A DNA stretch of 57,538 nt from Rikenellaceae bacterium. GTDB lineage: Bacteria > Bacteroidota > Bacteroidia > Bacteroidales > Rikenellaceae. This document shows positions 1-9,184 of the stretch, one piece after another. The notes under the pieces are model-generated. The model was not told where the DNA came from and ran no database searches. It saw nothing but the letters and a program-made list of their open reading frames with translations. Location: positions 1-57,538 of the forward strand of contig JAJBUQ010000002.1 of NCBI GenBank assembly GCA_020860245.1, given 5' to 3'. Within the stretch, counting starts at the first letter, position 1; the number at the start of each line of letters is the position of its first letter. Made by a program: the position numbers and the translations under genes.

Positions 1-321
1 TCTTAATATTGTATACCGAAGAAAGTGAATACTAATTCTTCGTAGGGCGAAACAGTAAATATAAAATGGAAAAGAAAGAAAGAAATACTTTTTTAGTTTC
101 TCTTTGTCGTATGTTATGCTTGGAAGGCAGTTCATGCGATGAAGTTTTATATTTATATGTTTCAGGTTCTACGGAAAAAAATCAGTAGAGTTTATGGATA
201 GTACCTAATTGATTGACATTTACGGGGGTTCTGTTAGATCAGGGCTCTGTTTTATTATTGTTTCGCCGACAGTTTAGAACTTTAAAAATTAAAAATATTA
301 ACTAAATCTTAAATTACTAAT
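1..321. other. Upstream region of the FAS1/SusCD locus, no gene seen
   Basis: AT-rich sequence with no credible open frame; every ATG runs quickly into a stop. It must hold the promoter and 5' leader of the locus, or separate it from a regulator outside the window. I could not find a clear TAnnTTTG box here, and no regulator gene (hybrid two-component system, sigma/anti-sigma pair or SusR) lies inside the window. Confidence 0.5.
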
Positions 322-2643
322 ATGGGAAAGAACTACTATTTATTTAAATGGACGGCTTTCTTGTTTTTGGTGGTTTCTCTTCTTTGTTCTTGTGAAAAAG
401 AACGGGATAAGTATTACGATGAGCCCGATTGGCTGAGAGGTAATGCATGGGAAGTGCTGGAACAAGATGGTGACTATTCTATTTTCCTGAGGGGAATAGA
501 AATTACGGGCTATAAGGATATGGTTAATGGTAAAGGCATCATTACCGTTCTTGCTCCTACGGATGAAGCCTTCAGAGCGTATTTTGCTGATCATGGAATA
601 TCTTCCATCGAAGAAATGGAGAAAGATGACGTTATCGCTCTTATCGGCTTCCACCTTGTGTATTATAGTTACAGTAAAGAGATGTTTGCTAATTACAGAC
701 CTGAAGGTGCTAACGCTGAAATAGATTACAATGCAGGTATATATTATAAATTCAGAACGCGCAGTCAGGATCCGTATACTTATATGGTGGACGAAAGTTT
801 GGAATGGAAGCCGTTAAGGAAAATTTATCACAGAGAGAGATTTGTACCGATTTTCTCTACTTATCTTTTCCGAACTTACGGCATAGACGACAAGACTAAC
901 TACGAATACTTTTATCCTGACACTGAATGGCCTGATCAGGATGGTATAGTTTTCAATATTTCTAATGCTCAGGTGGATGAGTACGAGATTATTACTAACA
1001 ATGGCTATCTCTACAAGATAGACCAAGTGTTGGAACCGTTGGAGACTATGTACGACATTATCGTACAAGAAGACAATTATAGTGAATTCGTAGAATTATA
1101 CGATAAATTCCTGGAGATCGAATATGACGACGATCTCACATCTTCGTACGGCCAATCAGCGCTGGATTCCATTTTTGTCCTTGCGCACGGCGGCGGTCTG
1201 CCTAACATCAGTTCTGAGTGGGCGGTTTCTGATTATGCAAGTTTAGCTACATTGGCAAGCTATACCTCTATGGTTCTTGCTCCGAACAATAATGCTATAA
1301 ATAACTTCTTTACACAGAATTGGTATGTAGGTGGTTATCCTACTTTGGACGATGTCGATATTCTTCCTATCAATTTGTTCCTTAAGGGACATGCCTACGC
1401 AAATGTTGATTTCATTCTATTCCCTGAAGTTGTTGAAAGCGGATTATTATCATCTGATTACACGGGAATTATCGAATTCGATACTCAGTCGGCACAACTC
1501 CATAAAATAGCTTCAAACGGTGTTCTCTATGGTTTAAATGAGGTTATTGAATCGTATTATTTCAAAGGCGCCTTCCGACCGGTTTATACGTTCGAAAAAT
1601 TCAGGTATTTTATGTATTTTATAAATCGCGGAACGGCAAGCAGCATGTTAGCTCTGGCCAGCACTAACGGTATAACCTTATTTGCTCCGAACAATGACAT
1701 ATTTACATACGGTCCCGGATACGATGGCTATACATTTAAATGGAATGGCAACGCTACTTCTATTGACGATGAGCCTCTCGTGTATATCGATGTCGAAGGC
1801 CAGGAAGCTTCATTACTCGCTTCATGGGTAAATGATATCATGAATAACCAGGTATCCACAGGGGTAATATCTCAGGGCGGAAATCAAAAGATATATAAAA
1901 CTTTTAATAGTTTCGAATACCTTCTAATGGATGAAGATGCCGAATTGATTTTTTCTTCAGCTCTTTTCAATACAGGTGATGACTACGATGCTCCTAAATA
2001 TCAGAAAGCGGAAAATCAAGGGGGAATGGGTACTGAAACTTATGAGTTGATGTTGAATGACAGTCGCTCCGGTTCTATTTTAGGTAAAGAAAAAACAACA
2101 TTACTTGCTGCATTTTCAGGAGATTTGCCAAGAAGGTATGGTGAATCAGGAAGTCCTTACCAAAGCTTCTTCAGTCTGATAACCAATACCGATTTTCTTC
2201 TTACAAGTCCTACGTTCGATTTTACACTTTTAAGTAGAACCGTAATCTTTGCTCCTACAGAGGAGGCAATTCAAAGAGGATATGCGGACGGTACCATCGC
2301 TATGAGCCCTATTCAGGATGGCGACGACTCAGAAACGATTGCTGCAAAGAGGGAATATTTTAGTAATTATCTTCAACGTTATTTTATAAATTCTTATTCA
2401 AGCGGATCGTTAGCTGTGGATTATCCTTTCCCCGGAGCAGTTGGAAGTAACCAGCAATTAGTTACTTATAAGAGAAGAGCCGATGGTAGGACTTATCATA
2501 CTTTTACTCTTATCGATAATGGAAATAATTTGCAGATAATGGATGAAAAAGGTAATACAGTTAATGTTGTTTCCGTGTTCCCTAATATCTACATTAATGG
2601 TGCTGCTTATTTAATTGATGGTCTTCTTGAAGTTGATGAATAA
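322..2643 (+). CDS. Surface lipoprotein with four fasciclin (FAS1) domains
   Basis: A hydrophobic leader ends in a lipobox (LCSC), and the mature end CEKERDKYYDEPD is acidic, as expected for surface-exported Bacteroidota lipoproteins. Four FAS1 signature strands of the type xxAPTxxAF are visible near residues 76 (VLAPTDEAF), 318 (VLAPNNNAI), 453 (LFAPNNDIF) and 641 (IFAPTEEAI), so the 773-residue protein is probably a string of four FAS1 modules. FAS1 domains are known as adhesion and ligand-binding modules. The gene is first in a same-strand run with SusC 26 bp downstream, so I infer a surface glycan-binding role. No catalytic motif was seen. The start is the ATG directly before the basic-hydrophobic leader. 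The ligand is unknown. Confidence 0.85.
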   Translation: MGKNYYLFKWTAFLFLVVSLLCSCEKERDKYYDEPDWLRGNAWEVLEQDGDYSIFLRGIEITGYKDMVNGKGIITVLAPTDEAFRAYFADHGISSIEEMEKDDVIALIGFHLVYYSYSKEMFANYRPEGANAEIDYNAGIYYKFRTRSQDPYTYMVDESLEWKPLRKIYHRERFVPIFSTYLFRTYGIDDKTNYEYFYPDTEWPDQDGIVFNISNAQVDEYEIITNNGYLYKIDQVLEPLETMYDIIVQEDNYSEFVELYDKFLEIEYDDDLTSSYGQSALDSIFVLAHGGGLPNISSEWAVSDYASLATLASYTSMVLAPNNNAINNFFTQNWYVGGYPTLDDVDILPINLFLKGHAYANVDFILFPEVVESGLLSSDYTGIIEFDTQSAQLHKIASNGVLYGLNEVIESYYFKGAFRPVYTFEKFRYFMYFINRGTASSMLALASTNGITLFAPNNDIFTYGPGYDGYTFKWNGNATSIDDEPLVYIDVEGQEASLLASWVNDIMNNQVSTGVISQGGNQKIYKTFNSFEYLLMDEDAELIFSSALFNTGDDYDAPKYQKAENQGGMGTETYELMLNDSRSGSILGKEKTTLLAAFSGDLPRRYGESGSPYQSFFSLITNTDFLLTSPTFDFTLLSRTVIFAPTEEAIQRGYADGTIAMSPIQDGDDSETIAAKREYFSNYLQRYFINSYSSGSLAVDYPFPGAVGSNQQLVTYKRRADGRTYHTFTLIDNGNNLQIMDEKGNTVNVVSVFPNIYINGAAYLIDGLLEVDE

Positions 2644-2669
2644 CGAGCGATAAATAAAACAAGGATATT

Positions 2670-5600
2670 ATGAAAATTTTTCGATATATATATATATTAC
2701 TGATTGGAATGCTTCTATCCCAAACGGTAGAGGCACAGACGGTACTTTCCGGTATCGTAACAGATAAAGCGGCAGCCGGTCCTCTTGTAGGAGCGAGTGT
2801 GTACGTGGAAGATGCTTCCGGACGTACCTTGGATGGCTATGTTACCGGAATTAAAGGTGAATACCGTCTCAGGATTCCCGCTCAAACAGAAGGTATTAAT
2901 ATTGTTTTTGCTTTTATCGGTTATAAAACAGTTACAGTACCATATACCGGACAGAGTACTATAAATATGGATTTAGAGAGCGACGTAGCTGTCATAGAAA
3001 CCGCTTCGGTTGTGGCTCGACGCGTGGACCGAAATCCTTTGGGTATCGCAGATACGGAATCTACTGCAGCTACCCAGAAAATTACTTTGGAAAGACTCGA
3101 AACGGCTCCTGTAACAAATATTGTGGAGGCGCTGCAAGGTGCTCTGGCCAATGTGGACGTGTTGGTGGGAGCGGACCCCGGTTCGGGTTCATCTATTCGT
3201 ATTCGTGGTACTTCTTCCCTTTCAGGATCCCAGAATCCGTTGATAGTAGTGGACGGAGTTCCGTTTCCGGTAGATATTGATGAGAGTTTCGATTTTGGTG
3301 TTGCTACGAGTGAAGACTATGGTCAGCTGCTTAATCTTTCACCTGCCGATCTTGAATCGATAGAGGTATTAAAAGATGCGACAGCAACTGCTTTGTGGGG
3401 ATCGAGGGGATCTAACGGTGTCCTTGTAATAACCACTAAAAGCGGACAAAAAGGTAGGATGACTGTTTCTTTCAGTACGAAATTCAGTGTCAATAAGGAA
3501 GCGAATACTATTCCTCTTCTCAATGGTTCACAGTATGTAGCTATGATTCAAGATGCTATATGGAATACCGTGAATGATGTAGGTGGCGGTACTTCTTATC
3601 TTAATCTGTTATACGATACTCCGGAGATTTCTTACGATCCGAACTGGGTTAATTTTAACGAATACAATCAAAATACAGACTGGGTTAAGGAAATTACTCA
3701 GGTAGCCTATACAACTGATAACAGATTAAATTTATCAGGTGGTGGTGATAAAACCAATTATTATTTATCTTTAGGTTATGTGAAAGAAGGTGGTACCCAG
3801 AAAAATACTGATTATCAGCGTTTTAATGCTGTATATAAAATGACTTATCTCTTCTCGGATAAGTTGCGCGTGTCTGCACAGTATGAATTGACGCGTGGTA
3901 TAAGGGATCGTAGCGTCGGTAATATTACTTCGAGTAGTGATGACGGTGTATCTAACGTACGTAGTCAGGCTATTAGTAAGATGCCGAACATGAGTCCTTA
4001 TGTGATGAACGCCGATGGCACGACAAGGTCTTCGGAATATTTTACACCTTACGATTATTTCCAAGGAACATATCCTAATTATTTTAACCCTGTTGCTGCT
4101 GTAAACGAATCTACCAATCAGATTCGTACTATGAACAACAAGGTACAATTCGACTTGATATATAACGTTCTTCCGGGATTGACTTATACAGGTACGTTAT
4201 CAGTAACTATAAATACCACAAAACAACAAAGATTCCTGCCGCAATCTGTGAGCGGGGTAAACTGGTTGAGCCAATACTATAATAGAAGTTCAGATTATCT
4301 GAATGATTCATTTAACCTCTATACTTCAAATTCTCTTACCTATATTAAAGATTTTGGCGATTTACATACATTGACACTGTCCGGTTTCTGGAGGACTACG
4401 GAAAAAACTTCTTACTCCTATAACAGTATAGTAAGTGCTAATGCTTCATCGTCGATGACAGACCCTGTTGTGGGAGGTTTAGTTCAAGGAGCAGAGTCCA
4501 ATAAATCAGGTTATCGCGAATTGCAGGCTACCCTTTATGGTCAGTACATGTTAATGAACAGATATATCGTAAATGCCGGTGTAAATATAGAAGCTAACTC
4601 AAGAATGAGTCCAGATGCTCGTTGGGGAGCCTTCCCTAATGCCGGTGCAGCGTGGAAAATGCAAGAGGAGCCATTCATGGAATCGCTCCCCTTTGTTTCA
4701 GAAGCAAAACTGAGATTCAGCTGGGGTATGTCTGGTAATGGCCCTTCTTCTGACGGAGCTTACTATGGTAGATTTACAGCGGTTACTCCGGGATATTTGG
4801 ATATGAGCGCATTTAATCCGTCTACTATTCAGCTCGACAGGTTGAAATTTGAGAAATTATATAATACAAGTTACGGTTTTGACTTCGCATTGTTTGACTG
4901 GAAATTAGACGGTTCGTTCGATGTCTATACCAAGACAACCAAGGATCTCTTGCAGAGAAACGTTAAACTTCCGTCTACAACAGGTTACAGCACTGTCGCA
5001 TGGTACAACTCAGGAGAATTGAGGAATAGAGGTTGGGAGTTCTATATCAATTACGTGCCTGTGAATACTAAAGACTGGCATATGAAAGTGAGCGTCAATC
5101 TATCTCAGAATGAGACGAAACTTATATCGCTTCCTGATAACCTTCAATATGACTCTTATACTTTTGGTAATGGTAATTACGCATATAAGATTGTCGAAGG
5201 AAACCCATTGGGATCATTCTATGGATACAAATATTTAGGCGTTTATCAGAATGTCGAGGATACCTATGTTAAAGACGCAAACGGAAACATCGTTACAAAT
5301 ATCAGCGGTAATCCGGTAAGAATGAAAAATGGAACAGAGACAGCTTATCCTGGTGATGCAAAATATTTAGATGTAAACGGCGATGGCGTTATCGATGAAA
5401 ATGACGTTGTATACCTCGGTAGTAGCTTCCCTACTCTTATCGGTGGTTTCCAGCTCTCTCTTACCTATAAGAAATCTCTGAGGCTTGGTTTGAATTTCCA
5501 GGGTCGTTATGGTCAGAAAATCATAAACCAGACAAGGATCAACATGGAAAATATGCGCGGAAAAGATAACCAAAGTACAGCCGTACTGAAAAGATGGCGT

Positions 5601-5927
5601 GCAGAAGGAGACGATACGGACATTCCAAGAGCTCTTTACAGTAGAGGTTATAACTACCTTGGTTCAGACAGATTCGTTGAAGATGGATCGTTCCTGAGAT
5701 TAAAAACAGTTTCTTTAAGTTACAAACTACCACAAACCGTTCTACGTAAATTAAGACTTACAGAACTGGAAGTTTATGCAACTGTTTACGATGTTTGGAC
5801 AATAACAAACTATACAGGACAGGATCCTGAGGTAAAAGAGAGTTCAGGTGTATATATAATCGCAACTGACAGTGCATATACGCCGAAACCTTTAAAAGTG
5901 GCTCTAGGTGTGAATCTTAAATTCTAA
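2670..5927 (+). CDS. SusC-like TonB-dependent outer-membrane transporter (pair 1)
   Basis: A 1085-residue protein of usual SusC length. It has a signal peptide ending near VEAQT, a carboxypeptidase-D-regulatory-like beta-sandwich at about 25-110 (VLSGIVTD...GASVYV), a plug domain at about 135-260 (IRIRGTSSLSGSQNPLIVVDG, then IEVLKDATATALWGSRGSNG), and a long C-terminal beta-barrel ending in F (GVNLKF). SusC proteins import oligosaccharides across the outer membrane with energy from TonB/ExbBD, with SusD as the lid. Its SusD begins 11 bp downstream and a FAS1 lipoprotein lies just upstream, so these are surely co-transcribed. The substrate cannot be read from the sequence. Confidence 0.95.
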   Translation: MKIFRYIYILLIGMLLSQTVEAQTVLSGIVTDKAAAGPLVGASVYVEDASGRTLDGYVTGIKGEYRLRIPAQTEGINIVFAFIGYKTVTVPYTGQSTINMDLESDVAVIETASVVARRVDRNPLGIADTESTAATQKITLERLETAPVTNIVEALQGALANVDVLVGADPGSGSSIRIRGTSSLSGSQNPLIVVDGVPFPVDIDESFDFGVATSEDYGQLLNLSPADLESIEVLKDATATALWGSRGSNGVLVITTKSGQKGRMTVSFSTKFSVNKEANTIPLLNGSQYVAMIQDAIWNTVNDVGGGTSYLNLLYDTPEISYDPNWVNFNEYNQNTDWVKEITQVAYTTDNRLNLSGGGDKTNYYLSLGYVKEGGTQKNTDYQRFNAVYKMTYLFSDKLRVSAQYELTRGIRDRSVGNITSSSDDGVSNVRSQAISKMPNMSPYVMNADGTTRSSEYFTPYDYFQGTYPNYFNPVAAVNESTNQIRTMNNKVQFDLIYNVLPGLTYTGTLSVTINTTKQQRFLPQSVSGVNWLSQYYNRSSDYLNDSFNLYTSNSLTYIKDFGDLHTLTLSGFWRTTEKTSYSYNSIVSANASSSMTDPVVGGLVQGAESNKSGYRELQATLYGQYMLMNRYIVNAGVNIEANSRMSPDARWGAFPNAGAAWKMQEEPFMESLPFVSEAKLRFSWGMSGNGPSSDGAYYGRFTAVTPGYLDMSAFNPSTIQLDRLKFEKLYNTSYGFDFALFDWKLDGSFDVYTKTTKDLLQRNVKLPSTTGYSTVAWYNSGELRNRGWEFYINYVPVNTKDWHMKVSVNLSQNETKLISLPDNLQYDSYTFGNGNYAYKIVEGNPLGSFYGYKYLGVYQNVEDTYVKDANGNIVTNISGNPVRMKNGTETAYPGDAKYLDVNGDGVIDENDVVYLGSSFPTLIGGFQLSLTYKKSLRLGLNFQGRYGQKIINQTRINMENMRGKDNQSTAVLKRWRAEGDDTDIPRALYSRGYNYLGSDRFVEDGSFLRLKTVSLSYKLPQTVLRKLRLTELEVYATVYDVWTITNYTGQDPEVKESSGVYIIATDSAYTPKPLKVALGVNLKF

Positions 5928-5937
5928 ATTTTGAACC

Positions 5938-7434
5938 ATGAGAAAAATTAAATATTTTATATCATTAATAATAGGTGTCTTTATAATGACATCATGCTCG
6001 GATTGGTTGACTGTTTATCCAAACAACGATCAAACGACGGATCAATTCTGGCGTAGCAGAGAAGAGGTTGAAGGTGTGTTGGCAAACGGATATGTCTCGT
6101 TAAGGGATGCAGTTGATTATTTATTCGTTTGGGGCGAAGTCAGAGGTAATTCTCTATCTTTGGGTACAAGTGGACTCAACTATTCCAATATGCAGAAAAT
6201 GAACGTATTGGATATTACGCCTTCAAATCCTTATGCTTCATGGGCTTCTATGTATACCGTAATTAAAATGGCAAACTCGGTGATAAAATATGCTCCGGGG
6301 GTTGTTGATGTTGACGATACATTTTTTGAGGAAGAGATGAACTCATACCTTGCGGAAGCTTATTGGTTGAGGTCTCTCGCATACTTTTACCTCATAAGGG
6401 TATTTAAGGAAGTTCCATTCGTTACCGAACCATATGTAAAAGACGACGATAATTATGAGACTGCCAAGTCTACAGAGTATGAGATAATGGAATGGATTCT
6501 CGAAGATCTTCATAATTATCTTCAATATGCTAAGGAGGAATTCTCGGAAGGAGTTGAATATACAAAAGGCCGTGCTACTAAATGGGCGTTCTATGCGCTT
6601 ATGGCCGATATTTATCTTTGGAAAGGAGATTACGCCAGGTGTATAGAGATGATCGAAGAGATCGAAGGAGCTATGGGTATCGCGTTAATCAGAGGAGACA
6701 ACGATTTAGACGATATGAGAGAAGCCTGGTTCTCTAATTTTGGTACAGGGAATACCAGCGAAAGTATTTTTGAGATACAGCACACTTCGACGCAGACTAA
6801 CAATTTTATAGCATGGTTTAGCACTACGAGTCGTTTCCAATCTTCTTATGCTGCCTGTCAGGTTATTTATGAGGATGGATCTGATTTGAGAACCAGGTAC
6901 AACTCTTCGACTGAATTCGGCAATGGAACCATCCGAAAATACACTTGGAGCAATGCCGATGGTAGTGGACGTAGTATAGCCGACCAGAATTACATAATAT
7001 ATCGTTTAGCTGAAATATATCTTATGAAAGCGGAGGCTCTCGCATTGCAGGGATCGTATTCCTATACGAGTATTGTAGAAAATTATATAAATCCTATAAG
7101 ATCCAGAGCTAATGCTACTCCGATTACGCGAGCTCCGTCTACTGAAGAAGCCTTCTTGCGACTTATATTGAATGAACGTCAGAGAGAACTGTACGCAGAA
7201 GGAAAATATTGGTTCGATCTTCTCAGAATAGGAAAACGCAACAAGTTTGAACAATACCATGAATTACTCATTGAAGAGGTATTGAAATCCGATGAAATTT
7301 CAGCTGGTAACTTAGGTATAGTCAGAGCCAAATTAAAAGATACATTTGCGTTATACATGCCTATAACTACGAGTGAGTTGGATGCGAATCCGCTCTTGGA
7401 ACAAAATCCTTATTATAAAAATTTAGGGTATTAA
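5938..7434 (+). CDS. SusD/RagB-family glycan-binding lipoprotein (pair 1)
   Basis: Lipoprotein leader MRKIKYFISLIIGVF...TSCSDWLTVYP with the CSDWL start typical of SusD proteins. The body is the alpha-helical TPR-type SusD fold: WLRSLAYFYLIRVFKEVPFV near residue 145, the ATKWAFYALMADIYLWKGDY helix pair, and the C-terminal RLAEIYLMKAEAL and LNERQRELYAEGKYWFDLLR motifs that define the family. Length 498 aa is normal. It forms the extracellular lid of the SusC upstream. Its TAA shares one base with a possible ATG of the next gene, showing tight coupling. Function follows from family and pairing; ligand unknown. Confidence 0.95.
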   Translation: MRKIKYFISLIIGVFIMTSCSDWLTVYPNNDQTTDQFWRSREEVEGVLANGYVSLRDAVDYLFVWGEVRGNSLSLGTSGLNYSNMQKMNVLDITPSNPYASWASMYTVIKMANSVIKYAPGVVDVDDTFFEEEMNSYLAEAYWLRSLAYFYLIRVFKEVPFVTEPYVKDDDNYETAKSTEYEIMEWILEDLHNYLQYAKEEFSEGVEYTKGRATKWAFYALMADIYLWKGDYARCIEMIEEIEGAMGIALIRGDNDLDDMREAWFSNFGTGNTSESIFEIQHTSTQTNNFIAWFSTTSRFQSSYAACQVIYEDGSDLRTRYNSSTEFGNGTIRKYTWSNADGSGRSIADQNYIIYRLAEIYLMKAEALALQGSYSYTSIVENYINPIRSRANATPITRAPSTEEAFLRLILNERQRELYAEGKYWFDLLRIGKRNKFEQYHELLIEEVLKSDEISAGNLGIVRAKLKDTFALYMPITTSELDANPLLEQNPYYKNLGY

Positions 7435-7454
7435 TGATTAAACAGGTAAAAATT

Positions 7455-9173
7455 ATGAAAAAGCTTTTATATATTTTTCTTACAGGACTATTTTTATTTT
7501 CCTGTAAAGAGCCCTATAAAGATGAGATATTTGCTGTTCCGGACGGATTGCCCATAGCTACCTCAATAAAAGAAGGAATTGTTTCTGAGGATGGTGTTGT
7601 GTTGTTAGATCCGGAAGAATTTACCTTATGGGTAGAAATTTTAGAGTATACAGATTTGTATAAATCTTTAAATCTCGATGGAACCTTTACATGTTTCGTC
7701 CCTAATAATGAGGGAGTTCAGGAATTCCTGAGAAATTTGGGATATTCGTCTGTGACCGATATGGATTTGGATTATGCTATTAATCTTGTCAAATATCATA
7801 CGATCTCTACATATTCCTATGTGAATTCCGAGTTTTTAGATGGTGTAATTCCTGAAGAAACCGAGAGTGGAGACTATCTTAGCATATCCTTCGGCGACGA
7901 CGGAATCAATAGTATATATATCAACGACTACGCGGTTATACTCGCTCTTGATCTTACTGCAACTAACGGGGTTATTCATACTTTGGATAAAGTCCTTATT
8001 CCGATCGAAGGAAGCATAGCTGAAAATATTGGAAGTGATCCGGATTTTCAAATATTTGCCGACATGATCGAGAGAACCGGATACGCAGAGTATCTGAGCC
8101 TTGTCTCTGAAGTCGATGCTAATGGAAATACTATTAAATACAGAAGAACACTTTTTGCTGTTCCTGACAGTATATTCCTTGCTCGAAATATCGGAGATGT
8201 TTATGACCTTGCTCAATATCTCGGAGAAGTTTACACTACTGACGATAGTTTGAGGTCTCAGTATAATCTTGTCAATCAGTTCGTCGCTTATCACATTCTC
8301 TCTCAAATGCAATCTTATTCCGATTTAGCAACCTTCCCTGTGGTAGATGACGACGGAAGTGAAGATGACGGAAGTAGGATAAAATCTAAGGTAATAAATA
8401 CTGAATTTGCTTACGGATTAATTTCTGTGTTCGAGGTCAATAAAATTTTATATCTTAATTATTCTACCGAGACAAACACCGGAGTAGAAATATTAGTCAA
8501 AAACTGGAATACTAAGAATGGTATGATTCACGTTGTTAATGATATACTTGAAGTTGAAGAACCAGAATTAGTTACAGTAGTTTTTGAGTTTACGGATTAT
8601 TCGGAAATAGCGTCATTTGTAGGAGACAATTACAGAAATATTAATTCGACATCTACTATTTGGTATCCATTCTCATCCGTGGATGATATTGATGGAGTAG
8701 TTGTATGGGAGAACCCTACTGCAACCAATACCAGCAGAACTGCCGCTTATGCTTTGTTCGGTACAAACACCACTTATGGTGATGATGCATTGTATAAGGA
8801 TTATTTGATTTTGGACTTAGGTATAGGTTCTACTGTTACTATGACCACCTACGCTATACGCAGGGGTAAATATTCTGTGAGACTTGGTTTTTATAATCAT
8901 ACCAACACTGAACCTACGGGATATCTCCGATTTACTTTTGACGGAGTGCTGCTGCCAAATGCCGTAGCTACCAGAGGTCAAGTGGACGAAGATAGTAATG
9001 CGTTGGCTAATGGTTATATGTACTATGATTTGGGCGAAATAGAATTTACTGAGACGAGAACTCATGAATTGATAATACTGTCTGCTTCTCCGGCATTGGG
9101 CGCATCAGGCGGTTCTTATGGAAATTATATGAGTTGGCTCGATTATTTGATATTTGAACCGATTGAAGAATAA
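7455..9173 (+). CDS. FAS1-domain lipoprotein with C-terminal beta-sandwich
   Basis: I start the gene at the ATG at 7455 because MKKLLYIFLTGLFLFSCKEP is a clean lipoprotein leader; an upstream ATG at 7434 overlaps the SusD stop and adds seven residues. Two FAS1 modules are suggested by TFTCFVPNNEGVQEFL and TLFAVPDSIFLARN, each followed by the NGVIH/NGMIH type strand (TATNGVIHTLDKVL, NTKNGMIHVVNDIL) that closes FAS1 domains. The last 200 residues form a beta-rich domain (YSVRLGFYNH...GYLRFTFDG) resembling a ligand-binding sandwich. Position between SusD and the second SusC suggests a surface glycan-binding protein. No catalytic residues are apparent. Confidence 0.8.
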   Translation: MKKLLYIFLTGLFLFSCKEPYKDEIFAVPDGLPIATSIKEGIVSEDGVVLLDPEEFTLWVEILEYTDLYKSLNLDGTFTCFVPNNEGVQEFLRNLGYSSVTDMDLDYAINLVKYHTISTYSYVNSEFLDGVIPEETESGDYLSISFGDDGINSIYINDYAVILALDLTATNGVIHTLDKVLIPIEGSIAENIGSDPDFQIFADMIERTGYAEYLSLVSEVDANGNTIKYRRTLFAVPDSIFLARNIGDVYDLAQYLGEVYTTDDSLRSQYNLVNQFVAYHILSQMQSYSDLATFPVVDDDGSEDDGSRIKSKVINTEFAYGLISVFEVNKILYLNYSTETNTGVEILVKNWNTKNGMIHVVNDILEVEEPELVTVVFEFTDYSEIASFVGDNYRNINSTSTIWYPFSSVDDIDGVVVWENPTATNTSRTAAYALFGTNTTYGDDALYKDYLILDLGIGSTVTMTTYAIRRGKYSVRLGFYNHTNTEPTGYLRFTFDGVLLPNAVATRGQVDEDSNALANGYMYYDLGEIEFTETRTHELIILSASPALGASGGSYGNYMSWLDYLIFEPIEE

Positions 9174-9184
9174 AATTTACAGCT